The position numbers and the translations under genes are program-made. Positions 17,556 through 31,470 of a stretch of DNA of 64,000 nt are shown here, piece after piece. Positions within the stretch are counted from its first letter, which is position 1. Each line of letters opens with the position of its first letter. The stretch spans positions 35,527 to 99,526 of the forward strand of contig JAHDFP010000015.1 in assembly GCA_020628095.1 (NCBI GenBank), read 5' to 3'. The notes beneath the pieces are model-generated. The model saw nothing but the letters and a program-made list of their open reading frames with translations. It was not told the DNA's origin and ran no database searches. Source of the DNA: Saprospiraceae bacterium. GTDB taxonomy: Bacteria; Bacteroidota; Bacteroidia; Chitinophagales; Saprospiraceae.

Positions 17556-17891
17556 TTAGTGATTATTAGAGAAGATGCCATTGAGCTGTCTGGCGACTTC
17601 TACTGAATAGAAATAGTCCTGAGACTTTGTAATATCTTCCCATTCTACCAAGTAATCAGATCTGAGCACGTCTTTTCTATTGGATTCGTTATAGATGAGA
17701 AAGATACAGGTGCATATCACCGTAAGCGACGCCGCTATAGACAACCAAAATTTCCATGCGTCTTTTTTTCTCCTATGAGTTAGCTCTTTGTGAGAATTGA
17801 GCTTATGCTCGATGCGATCCCAGACCTGCTTAGGAGGTTGGACCTTAGCATCTCTGGCAATATCTGATATGTGATTATTTTCTATGGACAT
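17556..17891 (-). CDS. Small membrane anti-sigma-like protein
   Basis: A 111-residue protein with a soluble N-terminal about 45 residues, one transmembrane segment (WLSIAASLTVICTCIFLIY, about residues 48-66) and a short periplasmic tail. It starts 3 bp after the stop of the ECF sigma gene. N-terminal contents such as PPKQVWDRIEHKL match the short anti-sigma partners common in Bacteroidota. It lacks the zinc-binding HxxxCxxC motif, so it is not a ZAS-type anti-sigma factor. The role of sequestering the adjacent sigma factor is inferred from context. Confidence 0.7.
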   Translation of the reverse strand: MSIENNHISDIARDAKVQPPKQVWDRIEHKLNSHKELTHRRKKDAWKFWLSIAASLTVICTCIFLIYNESNRKDVLRSDYLVEWEDITKSQDYFYSVEVARQLNGIFSNNH

Positions 17892-17894
17892 GAC

Positions 17895-18443
17895 TTAGTT
17901 TCTTATGGAATAGATTCTATGTTTTTTTTTATAAATTTCTCTGAGTTTCTTCTTGGCTAATATTAGTTGCGATTTAGATGTATTGATACTAATGCCTAAT
18001 TGTTCTGCGATCTCTCGGTGCTTATAACCCTCTATGACGTAAAGATTGAATACTGTACGATACCCCGTCGGCAGATCATCTAAGAGTTCTAATAATTCTT
18101 GATAGCTTATATTGCTGATTGCCGTACTGTCTTGTTTGAGATCATAGGCTTTTTCTATTTCTACGTGCAGATTAAGGTTGTTGTTTTTTCTGATTTGCAT
18201 CAGACATTCGTTTACAACGATACGTTTCATCCATCCTTCAAAACTGCCATTGCCTTGATACTGATCTATCTTGCTGAATATTTTATAAAAACTCGTTACC
18301 AAAAGATCCTCCGCTTCGACATTGTTTTTCATATATCTCAGACATATCGCGTAGAAAAGACCAGAATATTTCTCGTACAAAGCCTTCTGAGCACCGGGGT
18401 CTTGTTTTTGGCATTGTTGGACGATATGTACTTCTGATTGCAC
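17895..18443 (-). CDS. ECF-type RNA polymerase sigma factor
   Basis: A 182-residue sigma factor. Region 2 lies at about residues 25-90 (FYAICLRYMKNNVEAEDLL, then FEGWMKRIVVNECL), and region 4 at about 125-175 (LPTGYRTVFNLYVIEGYKHREIA and an HTH ending INTSKSQLILAKKKL). This is the usual Bacteroidota ECF architecture. The gene directly precedes its likely anti-sigma gene. Target promoters cannot be inferred here. Confidence 0.92.
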   Translation of the reverse strand: MQSEVHIVQQCQKQDPGAQKALYEKYSGLFYAICLRYMKNNVEAEDLLVTSFYKIFSKIDQYQGNGSFEGWMKRIVVNECLMQIRKNNNLNLHVEIEKAYDLKQDSTAISNISYQELLELLDDLPTGYRTVFNLYVIEGYKHREIAEQLGISINTSKSQLILAKKKLREIYKKKHRIYSIRN

Positions 18444-18562
18444 TTAATGAGTTAGTTATACCTATGAGATGAAAGATAAAGGTAAAATGGTGTATTGTAA
18501 AGCAAATAAATTTCATTTTTGCATACTAATAAGATTAAGCACAACAGAATTAATAAAGGATT

Positions 18563-21199
18563 ATGAGCGATAGTACGAAGTATAACCCAAGTGCAGTGGA
18601 AGATAAGTGGTATGCGCACTGGGAGAAGTCAGGCATTTTTCACTCTACGCCAGATGATAGGGAATCTTACACGATCCTTATTCCACCACCCAATGTGACT
18701 GGAGTACTCCACATGGGACACATGCTCAATAATACGCTACAGGATTTATTGACGAGAAGAGCAAGGCTACAAAACAAAAATGCTTGCTGGGTTCCAGGTA
18801 CAGATCATGCTTCTATAGCGACGGAGGCCAAGGTCGTAAGAATGCTCAGAGAAAAAGGGATCAAAAAATCAGACCTCACGAGAGAGCAGTTTATGGACCA
18901 TGCTTGGGAGTGGACCGACAAGTATGGTGGTATTATACTTAAGCAGCTAAGAAAGCTTGGAGCCTCGGCGGACTGGGAAAGAACGGCTTTCACGATGGAT
19001 GAGACGAGGTATCCGATTGTCATCAAAGCCTTCGTGGACTTATACAATCAAGGTAAGCTCTATCGCAAAAATAGAATGGTCAATTGGGACCCAGAAGCGC
19101 AGACGGTATTATCTAATGAGGAAGTCATCTATAAAGAAGAAAATGCCAAGTTATATCATGTCCAATACAAAATAGACGGAGCAGATGATTACATAACGAT
19201 CGCTACGACGCGTCCTGAGACCATACTAGGAGATACAGCTATTGCCGTCCATCCTGATGATCCAAGGTATCAGAAATACAAAGGCCAACAAGCTATTGTG
19301 CCGATGGTCTATCGTACCATTCCGATCATCTTTGATGAGTATGTGGATATGGAGTTTGGTACGGGTGCACTCAAGGTGACACCAGCACATGACCCTAATG
19401 ATTATGACCTAGGACAAAAGCATAATCTCGAAGTGATAGATGTACTCAATGATGATGGGACGATCAGCGAGGCAGGAGGTCTATATATCGGCAAGGATAG
19501 AATAAAAGCCAGAAAACTTATAGTCAAAGATCTGGAAGCTTGCAGCGATCTGGTCAAAGTCGAGGACCTGACGCACAATGTTGGGCGTTCTGAGAGGACT
19601 AATTGTGTTGTAGAGCCTAAGTTGTCCTTACAATGGTATGTGGATATGAAGGCTCTTGCCGCTCCTGCACTCGATGCGGTAGAAAATGATGAGGTCAGGT
19701 TTTATCCAGAAAAATATAAGAATACTTATAGGCACTGGATGACTAATATCAGAGATTGGTGTATATCAAGGCAACTATGGTGGGGGCAGCGTATTCCCGC
19801 TTACTATTATAAGGACAAGGTCTATGTGGAAGAGACTGCGGAAAAGGCATTGGCAAAAGCGAAGAAGGACTTTCCTAAGATTAAGCTCAGTGATCTTAGA
19901 CAAGACGAAGATGTATTGGATACTTGGTTTTCTTCTTGGCTTTGGCCGATTTCCGTCTTCGATGGATTTAAGGATCAGAAAGAGTTAGACTACTATTATC
20001 CGACGTCGGTATTAGTGACAGGCTGGGATATTATATTCTTATGGGTTGCGCGTATGATAATGGCGGGTTATGAGTGGAAAGATAATTTTCCTTTTAAGGA
20101 TGTCTACTTTACGGGGATGGTAAGAGATAAGCAGCGACGTAAGATGAGTAAGTCCTTGGGTAACTCACCTGATCCCTTAGAGCTGATAAAAAGCTATGGT
20201 GCAGATGCTGTCAGGTATGGTATGCTTTCTTGTTCGCCTGCTGGTGGAGATTTACTTTTTGACGAAAAATTAGTAGAGAATGGACGTAACTTCTGTAATA
20301 AAATATGGAATGCGCAAATGCTTGTTTTGGGATGGGAGGTCGATAGTCAGATAAAGACACCTAAAGGAAATACGTTAGCTACCGAATGGGTGAGAAATGC
20401 AATGGCAGAAACGATAGTTGCTGTAGAGAAATCTTATAAGGAGTATCGTATATCGGAAGCTCTCATTACGTTGTATTCTTTTATCTGGAATGATTTCTTT
20501 TCTTCCTATTTAGAAATGATAAAGCCTGCTTATCAGAAACCCATTGATAAAGAAACTAAAGCGGCGTGCATAGATATTTTTGAAGAGATATGTGTTCATT
20601 TGCACCCTTTTATGCCATTCATAACTGAAGAGATATGGCATAATATTAAATCAAGGAAAAAGGGAGAAGACTGCATCGCCACGCACTATCCAGCAATGAA
20701 GGAGAATATAGATGTGGCAATAGTAGAAGATGTCAATTTGCTCAGAGATATATTATCTAACATCCGCGATATAAAAAACAAAAAACAAGTCAAACCAAAA
20801 GACACTGTAGAACTTACCATAGTCAGCAACGACGAAATAGATCGTTGCCTCCACAGAGAGGGTTATGTCGAATTACTTAAAAAAATGGGCTTTGTAGAGA
20901 AGTTAGATATTCTGAAAGATGACAAAGATGTAAAAGGAATCGTATTTATTTCTGGCAAGACTAAAATAGCCGTTGAGCTTAATCTTGTAATAGACAAAAA
21001 AGCAGAACTGCAAAAGGCGAGGGAAGAGCTAAAGTACCAAGAAGGATTCGTCGCATCAGTCAACAAAAAATTGGATAACGAACGATTTGTATCTAACGCC
21101 CCTGCCGCCGTTGTCGATAAAGAAAGAAAAAAGCGTAGCGACGGATTGGCACGTATCGAAGCATTGAAGAATATTATCAAAGACTTAGAGACAGACTAA
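18563..21199 (+). CDS. valS: Valyl-tRNA synthetase
   Basis: An 878-residue class I aminoacyl-tRNA synthetase that charges tRNA-Val. The nucleotide-binding signature appears as PPPNVTGVLHMGHMLNN (about residues 40-56), and KMSKSLGN starts at about residue 527. The editing domain (about 190-340) carries TTRPETILGDTA. The anticodon-binding helices and the C-terminal coiled coil (KKAELQKAREELKYQ) complete the family layout. The length is normal for ValS. The beta-galactosidase gene begins 24 bp later and may be read through. Confidence 0.97.
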   Translation: MSDSTKYNPSAVEDKWYAHWEKSGIFHSTPDDRESYTILIPPPNVTGVLHMGHMLNNTLQDLLTRRARLQNKNACWVPGTDHASIATEAKVVRMLREKGIKKSDLTREQFMDHAWEWTDKYGGIILKQLRKLGASADWERTAFTMDETRYPIVIKAFVDLYNQGKLYRKNRMVNWDPEAQTVLSNEEVIYKEENAKLYHVQYKIDGADDYITIATTRPETILGDTAIAVHPDDPRYQKYKGQQAIVPMVYRTIPIIFDEYVDMEFGTGALKVTPAHDPNDYDLGQKHNLEVIDVLNDDGTISEAGGLYIGKDRIKARKLIVKDLEACSDLVKVEDLTHNVGRSERTNCVVEPKLSLQWYVDMKALAAPALDAVENDEVRFYPEKYKNTYRHWMTNIRDWCISRQLWWGQRIPAYYYKDKVYVEETAEKALAKAKKDFPKIKLSDLRQDEDVLDTWFSSWLWPISVFDGFKDQKELDYYYPTSVLVTGWDIIFLWVARMIMAGYEWKDNFPFKDVYFTGMVRDKQRRKMSKSLGNSPDPLELIKSYGADAVRYGMLSCSPAGGDLLFDEKLVENGRNFCNKIWNAQMLVLGWEVDSQIKTPKGNTLATEWVRNAMAETIVAVEKSYKEYRISEALITLYSFIWNDFFSSYLEMIKPAYQKPIDKETKAACIDIFEEICVHLHPFMPFITEEIWHNIKSRKKGEDCIATHYPAMKENIDVAIVEDVNLLRDILSNIRDIKNKKQVKPKDTVELTIVSNDEIDRCLHREGYVELLKKMGFVEKLDILKDDKDVKGIVFISGKTKIAVELNLVIDKKAELQKAREELKYQEGFVASVNKKLDNERFVSNAPAAVVDKERKKRSDGLARIEALKNIIKDLETD

Positions 21200-21214
21200 A
21201 AAGAGGATGAATAA

Positions 21215-25896
<4,682 letters not shown>

Positions 25897-25920
25897 AAAT
25901 AGTGGATTGAAAATGACTTA

Positions 25921-26006
25921 ATTGGGTTACGCTTTTCTTCTGAAGTAGGGCAGCCTGTAATAAAATATGGATTTACGAACTGCCGTTATTTTCATATTAA
26001 CCCAAT
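25921..26006. repeat. 86-bp nested inverted-repeat element
   Basis: ATTGGGTTA (25921-25929) pairs with TAACCCAAT (25998-26006). Inside, GGCAG (25949-25953) pairs with CTGCC (25980-25984), and a short GTAA/TTAC pair lies deeper. The element ends 13 bp before the GTG start of the membrane thioredoxin gene. It could be a transcribed hairpin ending the beta-galactosidase operon, a 5' leader structure of the next gene, or a small non-autonomous element. No target-site duplication is obvious and no T run follows. Confidence 0.4.
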
Positions 26007-26019
26007 CGAACAACTATAA

Positions 26020-26928
26020 GTGCAAAAAATAGTAACTCTTATATGCCTGTCATTAATGGTCTCTGGGACATTGGGTATATTATTTATAGATCCAGTTAAT
26101 ACCTCTGACACCAATGCATTTATCGGATTATTAATACTCTCTGTAATTGGATGTGCTGTCAATGCCGAATATGGTCAGAGCTTAACCAAAGGAAATAAGG
26201 CCTTAACCATCTTCTTCCCCGGTTTATATGTTTTGGTTTTTATGATAAAGTTAAATCTTATAAAAGGGAAGTTTTATCCAGTGATTTTGTTTCATCCTCT
26301 ACTTGTTGGTTTCTTAGTTTTCGCAATTATTATTTATACTTCATTTAAAGTAAAGAGCTATTTACAACTTGGCCTACTTCTTTCATTATTTTATTTATAC
26401 ATCAAGGGTCCATATCATTATGCTATGGATGCCTATAACATTCATATCACACAGAGGGATAGGATAAGTTTTAGAATAGAGGAGGAACAGCCGCAAGCTG
26501 CAGAAGAAGCTAAGATTACAGTTGATAATTATAAGTTTCTTAACTGGAATAGAGACACGATAATCTTTGACACTTTGTCCAGGCCTTTACTATTAGAGAC
26601 ATGGGCGGAGTGGTGTGGTCCATGCAAGGTTGCTATTAAAGAATTGCAAAGCAGTTTTGATGTGATGAAGCCAGAGTTAGATCATTATTACATTTACGTC
26701 CCAGGAAGGCATAAGATCAGAGAGGATATGGTATTTGAGTATGACCTAATAGAAGACAAAGAAAAGATTCTTATTGATATATCCAGTCAGTTCTCTAAAG
26801 GAAATAACCTTAGAGATCTTCCAGGGTTTTACATGTTCGATGAGAACGGAGAAAATGTCTTAAAAGAGAATGGTTATCATAACAGAATTAAAGATCAACT
26901 TCTCTCAAACATTAAGAGTAACATTTAG
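26020..26928 (+). CDS. Membrane-anchored thioredoxin-like protein
   Basis: A 302-residue protein with a GTG start chosen because the first hydrophobic segment begins immediately. Five hydrophobic segments occupy about residues 2-130. A thioredoxin-like domain follows with the active site WCGPC (Cys199 and Cys202) inside ETWAEWCGPCKVA. The order places the redox domain at the C-terminus, probably on the periplasmic side. TlpA/ResA-like thiol-disulfide exchange is likely, but the typical central insertion of those families was not checked. No cytochrome maturation genes are adjacent. Confidence 0.78.
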   Translation: MQKIVTLICLSLMVSGTLGILFIDPVNTSDTNAFIGLLILSVIGCAVNAEYGQSLTKGNKALTIFFPGLYVLVFMIKLNLIKGKFYPVILFHPLLVGFLVFAIIIYTSFKVKSYLQLGLLLSLFYLYIKGPYHYAMDAYNIHITQRDRISFRIEEEQPQAAEEAKITVDNYKFLNWNRDTIIFDTLSRPLLLETWAEWCGPCKVAIKELQSSFDVMKPELDHYYIYVPGRHKIREDMVFEYDLIEDKEKILIDISSQFSKGNNLRDLPGFYMFDENGENVLKENGYHNRIKDQLLSNIKSNI

Positions 26929-27046
26929 GATTAGATAATATTATTGTCTTATGTCGCCATAAGCTCCATCGGTCATTTATCACCTATTTCTTACGGATGA
27001 TTTTATATTTTCGGTCTTTCGGATAAAACTTATATAGACTGATTAC

Positions 27047-29245
27047 ATGGAAAGACTTATTACTCTAATATTTACTATTATTTTCTCCTTTGCCTTCATC
27101 TCAATAAACAAACTGAATGCACAATACTGGCAACAATTAGGAGATACCCCCTTTAGCTCTGACCATACTAATGGCTTTGGTCATGGTGATAAAGCCTACC
27201 TTATACAGGGTTACGAAAATGCGCCCAATGCAGTCTGGGAATATGACGCTCAAATAGATGAATGGACGCAACTTATGACATTTCCTGGTCCAGAAAGAGC
27301 TTTGGCTATAGGCGATGAGTGGGATGGTAAATATTATTATGGCTTTGGTTTTGGCGTAAGTGGAGGGCTAAGTGATTTATGGGTTTTTGATCCAGAGGAC
27401 ATGTCTTTCACAGAATTGCCATCTTGCCCGTGTACTGGACGAGGGCATCCTGCTTTTATAGCCTTCGAGGACAAAATCTATATGGGTTCTGGATCAAGTG
27501 ATTCGGAAGATTTAAGAGATTGGTGGATATATGATATACCCTCGCAGACTTGGGAACAAAAGCAAAATATACCAGGAGAGCCAAGACATCATCCCTTTTT
27601 CTTCGAGTCAGGTGATAAGGTATATGTCGGAGGTGGACACATTAACAATTGGTTATCCTATAATATTAATACAGAGACATGGGCCGAAATAGATAATACG
27701 CCATTGGGACGAGTTGCGGGTACTCAGCTAAGCTATGGAAAGTATGGTCTCGTCGTGGCAGGTGATGATAGAGTACATGACCATGTGCCTGACGAAGAGA
27801 CCTTTATGAGCTATGATACCGAGACAAATACATGGGAACAATTACCTTCCTTACCTAACGGCAGCAGATGGGCGCCAGCATCTTTTATACTTGATAACGA
27901 ATTATACTTTTTAGATGGTTTGGATTATGACGAAGTGCGTGGGGATTCAACTTTTTGGAAAATAGATCTCGGTGTTGTGGGTTGTGCACCCGCAGAGAAC
28001 CTCAGTGTGATGAGTCTTACAACCGAGTCTGCTGAGATCTTTTGGAAAGGAAATGTCAATGCGGAGGCTGATACTCTCAAATGGAGAGTCGTAGGAGAAT
28101 CAGTATGGAATACGATTGCTAACCCTCAGGCAGTCTATGTGTTGGATGGATTAGAAGTATGCCAAGAATATGAATGTGTCGTCACCAATGCTTGTGGATC
28201 GAATACTTCATTTTCTGAGACGGTTAGATTTACTACAGATGGTTGTTGTACGACTCCAGCTCTTGCATTTGCTGAGCGGACAGAAAGTTCTTTAGAAGTT
28301 AACTGGGAGGGTATAGTCGCAGCGAGTGAATACGAAATTCGCTGGAAGACTAAAGATGGTATTGATTGGACTTCCGATAGATCGGTAGATGGAAATTTGG
28401 TCGTCGGAAACTTAGAAGAGTGTACGGAGTATGAATTTCAAATTAAGTCAATATGCGATATAGAGGATATTGACTATAGTGAAAGTGCTATTGTCTTCAC
28501 TAAGGGATGTGGTGCCTGTATAGACAATGATTATTGTGCTATCGTTCCCGAATCTTCTTCTGGCACATTTGCATATATAGACGAGGTAAGAATAGAAAAT
28601 TATGTCAATACATCTAATAATAACCAAGGCTATGGTGATTTCGTGATACCTAATGCCGAGGAATTTAGGATAGGGGAGTCATTTGATGTAACGGTCAAGG
28701 TGGGACCGCTCGCTCAGGATCATAATTTTATATTGGCGGCGTGGATTGATCTGGATGGTGATGGTCAATTTCGTGGCTCAGATATGGTTATTCGCGAGGC
28801 TGCTATACGGGATGAGTTGACTCGGACAGTAAGGATACCAGATACGGCAATTCCTGGATTGACTAGGATGCGTATATCTGTTGGTACTTCATTCCCCGCA
28901 GAGCCATGCGAAAACAGAATGAATAATGCTGGTATAGGCGGCGAAATAGAAGAATATTGTATAAATCTGGTGACAGAAACAAGCGTCAATGATATATCAA
29001 ACGAGCTTGATGGGATGGATGTAATTCCTAATCCCTTTGGCTCTGAGTTTATACTCAAGAGCCAATCGAATTCTTCAGAAAAATATCAAGTGACTATAAG
29101 CAATATTATGGGCTCAGTGATCAAGTCATTTGCTGATGTGAGGGTTAATCAGATGATTCCTATCGAGGATATTGATGCGGGTATATACTTAGTAAGAGTC
29201 AGCGACGGTCTCGTCAGCAAGACAATGAAAGTGGTGAAGTTATAA
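27047..29245 (+). CDS. T9SS-secreted Kelch / fibronectin III / GEVED protein
   Basis: A 732-residue exported protein with a signal peptide ending near NKLNAQ (residue 25). Residues about 30-310 hold Kelch-type repeats (NAVWEYDAQIDEWTQL, SYNINTETWAEI, SYDTETNTWEQL), expected to form a beta propeller. Two fibronectin III-like domains follow (about 312-400 and 400-485). A GEVED domain comes next (about 545-645, AAWIDLDGDGQF and later GGEIEEYCINL). The end is a T9SS sorting domain (about 660-732, VIPNPFGSEFIL and GIYLVRVSDG). It should be surface-exposed or released. Ligand unknown. Confidence 0.88.
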   Translation: MERLITLIFTIIFSFAFISINKLNAQYWQQLGDTPFSSDHTNGFGHGDKAYLIQGYENAPNAVWEYDAQIDEWTQLMTFPGPERALAIGDEWDGKYYYGFGFGVSGGLSDLWVFDPEDMSFTELPSCPCTGRGHPAFIAFEDKIYMGSGSSDSEDLRDWWIYDIPSQTWEQKQNIPGEPRHHPFFFESGDKVYVGGGHINNWLSYNINTETWAEIDNTPLGRVAGTQLSYGKYGLVVAGDDRVHDHVPDEETFMSYDTETNTWEQLPSLPNGSRWAPASFILDNELYFLDGLDYDEVRGDSTFWKIDLGVVGCAPAENLSVMSLTTESAEIFWKGNVNAEADTLKWRVVGESVWNTIANPQAVYVLDGLEVCQEYECVVTNACGSNTSFSETVRFTTDGCCTTPALAFAERTESSLEVNWEGIVAASEYEIRWKTKDGIDWTSDRSVDGNLVVGNLEECTEYEFQIKSICDIEDIDYSESAIVFTKGCGACIDNDYCAIVPESSSGTFAYIDEVRIENYVNTSNNNQGYGDFVIPNAEEFRIGESFDVTVKVGPLAQDHNFILAAWIDLDGDGQFRGSDMVIREAAIRDELTRTVRIPDTAIPGLTRMRISVGTSFPAEPCENRMNNAGIGGEIEEYCINLVTETSVNDISNELDGMDVIPNPFGSEFILKSQSNSSEKYQVTISNIMGSVIKSFADVRVNQMIPIEDIDAGIYLVRVSDGLVSKTMKVVKL

Positions 29246-29280
29246 GTGGGTATTTATTATCAGAAAGCAGAATAGATCAG

Positions 29281-30780
29281 TTATTCTACCCACTGATAAT
29301 ATCTAGCTCCTAATCGAGTGCCTTCTGTACCTATTTTCTCTATAGCAAACTCGCCTGACGTCTCATGTATACTGCGGGTTTGTTGCTTGCGATGGAGTCT
29401 TTCGTATGTTTCATAGTTAATGGGATTGCAGCTGTCAAGTTTGCTGAATAAATTAAAGTCTTTGACGACTTCTTTCCATTGTGGCTGTACTATGCCGCTG
29501 AATACTTTTGACTTTGAACCGCTACCGTAACTAACGAACCCCAGAGTAGAATCCGTCAAATCTGAGCTGTCTTGGAGATCACTTTCCATTGAGCTCATTA
29601 GGGCTAAGAAAATAGAGCAGGCATACATGTTACCGACTTTAGAGGAAGCTCTCTCGGCTTTCTCTAATTTTTCAGTGACGAAAGATTTATACATCGGAGT
29701 TTTTGTGAGGCCGCGTAGATATTTTGACTTGGCCTTCTCATAATCCTCCTTATTTTCGAAATCATTTGCAATGGGTTCTGTGCCTATAAGTTGAGTTAGT
29801 TCTTCTTGGGTTGTCGTCCCTTTTATTTGCATTTTGTATAGTTCAGAACAGATTCTTCTCCCGTGATAGGCGTAAGGCAAATGAAAGATGATGCGGTCCG
29901 CTCTGTCGATAAGAGTTTTCTCATTGTCGTCTTGTTTCGTATAATGTAGATAAGCTTCTTTTATTCTATTTTGATAAGTCCAGTTAGAGTATTGCCCGTC
30001 AAAAACGGGAGTCTCTTTGTGTAATGTGAGTATGTCATTGTTATCGTCTATGACACCGTTAGTATCTAATTGATCTGGAATATTATTTATAATTTCATCA
30101 GCGTTGTCATTCGTATTAGAACTGTATTGTAAGATCTCTTCTATGATTTCCTTTTTACTATGCGCTCTTAGTGGTTTATAAAAATCATGTACTCCTCGGG
30201 TTCCGACCCCTACCTTATTTTCTATGGCTATAAGTCTGGGATTATGCTTGAGTAGCATGGCTATAGCCCCTGCGCCCTGTGTATATTCTCCTCCAGAACC
30301 TAATTCATATTTGGCAAAATCTGAGGTGACGACAATCCCTATTCTACTTTGGTCGCCTCTGATCCAGTCTAAGGTATTATGCATGGCATCCACACCGCCG
30401 ACACAGGCAAAAGTCAGGTCTACCACATCACAGTTCTCAAAGCAATCTGTGCCATATTCCGCTCGATAATATCGACGTAACATTTCCAAGACGTAGGTTG
30501 CGGTCGGTTTAGCACCATCGAGTGCTGATTCTGTGCCGAGGTATAGTCGACCTATTTCATTAGGCGTGATGGCGTTACGATCTATGATTTCTTTGACGGC
30601 GTTAGCGGCCATGGTGGCGGCATCTTCATGTACATCGGGGATGGCCATTCTTTCTAGTCCGAGACCCTTGTTGAGTTTGGCATATTCCAGGTTTCTTTTT
30701 TCTGCTAAGACTTCGATAGGTAGATAAAGTCTTGGGATATGTAAAGCCATATCATCGATGCCGACTACGGATTGCTGCAT
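29281..30780 (-). CDS. Hydroxymethylglutaryl-CoA synthase
   Basis: A 499-residue condensing enzyme of the mevalonate pathway that joins acetyl-CoA and acetoacetyl-CoA. Catalytic residues are visible: Glu84 in LGTESALD, Cys126 in TFACVGGVDA and His300 in FHLPYAYHGRR. It is longer than compact bacterial HMG-CoA synthases (about 390 residues). Part of the difference is an acidic Asn/Asp-rich insertion at about residues 205-255 (SSNTNDNADEIINN and on). The mevalonate pathway occurs in a subset of Bacteroidota, most others using the MEP route. No other mevalonate gene is in the window. The gene converges with the Kelch protein gene. Confidence 0.92.
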   Translation of the reverse strand: MQQSVVGIDDMALHIPRLYLPIEVLAEKRNLEYAKLNKGLGLERMAIPDVHEDAATMAANAVKEIIDRNAITPNEIGRLYLGTESALDGAKPTATYVLEMLRRYYRAEYGTDCFENCDVVDLTFACVGGVDAMHNTLDWIRGDQSRIGIVVTSDFAKYELGSGGEYTQGAGAIAMLLKHNPRLIAIENKVGVGTRGVHDFYKPLRAHSKKEIIEEILQYSSNTNDNADEIINNIPDQLDTNGVIDDNNDILTLHKETPVFDGQYSNWTYQNRIKEAYLHYTKQDDNEKTLIDRADRIIFHLPYAYHGRRICSELYKMQIKGTTTQEELTQLIGTEPIANDFENKEDYEKAKSKYLRGLTKTPMYKSFVTEKLEKAERASSKVGNMYACSIFLALMSSMESDLQDSSDLTDSTLGFVSYGSGSKSKVFSGIVQPQWKEVVKDFNLFSKLDSCNPINYETYERLHRKQQTRSIHETSGEFAIEKIGTEGTRLGARYYQWVE

Positions 30781-30821
30781 AGATTATGTAATAATAGGTT
30801 TGATAATGAGGGTCAAAAAAA

Positions 30822-30950
30822 ATGAGGTTATTACAAATGATTAACAATTATAATATGGCTTTGCTAGAATATCTAAAGGATTGTCAATTCAATAGGCGTG
30901 AAAAGACACGAATTAGAAATTATCTAATTATTAGTAGGCAAGCGGGCTGA
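30822..30950 (+). CDS. Possible 42-aa small protein in the HMG-CoA synthase upstream region
   Basis: ATG at 30822 opens 42 codons to TGA at 30948-30950. The translation is Leu/Asn-rich at first and strongly basic later (CQFNRREKTRIRNYLI). It lies in a 273-bp space otherwise without genes, upstream of and divergent from HMG-CoA synthase. The length is within reach of chance in AT-rich DNA, and no family is recognised. Confidence 0.22.
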   Translation: MRLLQMINNYNMALLEYLKDCQFNRREKTRIRNYLIISRQAG

Positions 30951-31053
30951 ATAATATAAATATTCTAAGGTAATAACTGACCAGTTAGTACATGTCAGTC
31001 CAAAGTGTCTTAGGCCAAAACGGAGTTAGTGGTTATACAGTGAGTTTGTCAGT

Positions 31054-31347
31054 TTATTCTATTTCTTCGACGTCGATTTTCTCATGCCCATCTACATACT
31101 TTAAATCCTCCTTGTTGAGCATGATGTCTTCTTCTTTGAGATCCATATTTTCTTCGGCAGGCGTCTTTTTGGGTTCGATATCTATTACTTCGGGTGGCCT
31201 TTGTCTGTTATTCCTCCTTCGATTATGATTCCTATTATTATCTGGAGTTTCCCATCGATCATATTTTGCTTTTTTACGCTGGCTGCGCTGAATCTGCTGA
31301 AGTATCATAGGACCAAACATGATTAGTAACCGGACTAAATTTCTCAT
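31054..31347 (-). CDS. Small charged protein with N-terminal hydrophobic segment
   Basis: A 97-residue protein. Residues 1-17 (MRNLVRLLIMFGPMILQ) are hydrophobic and may insert in a membrane. The middle is highly basic (RSQRKKAKYDRW, RNHNRRRNNRQR) and the C-terminal third is acidic (EENMDLKEEDI, HEKIDVEEIE). It looks like a disordered tail and resembles small hypothetical proteins of Bacteroidota, but I do not recognise a domain. Confidence 0.55.
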   Translation of the reverse strand: MRNLVRLLIMFGPMILQQIQRSQRKKAKYDRWETPDNNRNHNRRRNNRQRPPEVIDIEPKKTPAEENMDLKEEDIMLNKEDLKYVDGHEKIDVEEIE

Positions 31348-31470
31348 ATATCTAACCTTTGTATAATGAGCTGCAAAAATATTCTTGTTATGTGATTAAA
31401 ACTACTAAATATTAAAATGTAAAATGTTAATTAATTGATAGCTTAGTCGCTCAAAGAGACGTAGATCAGT

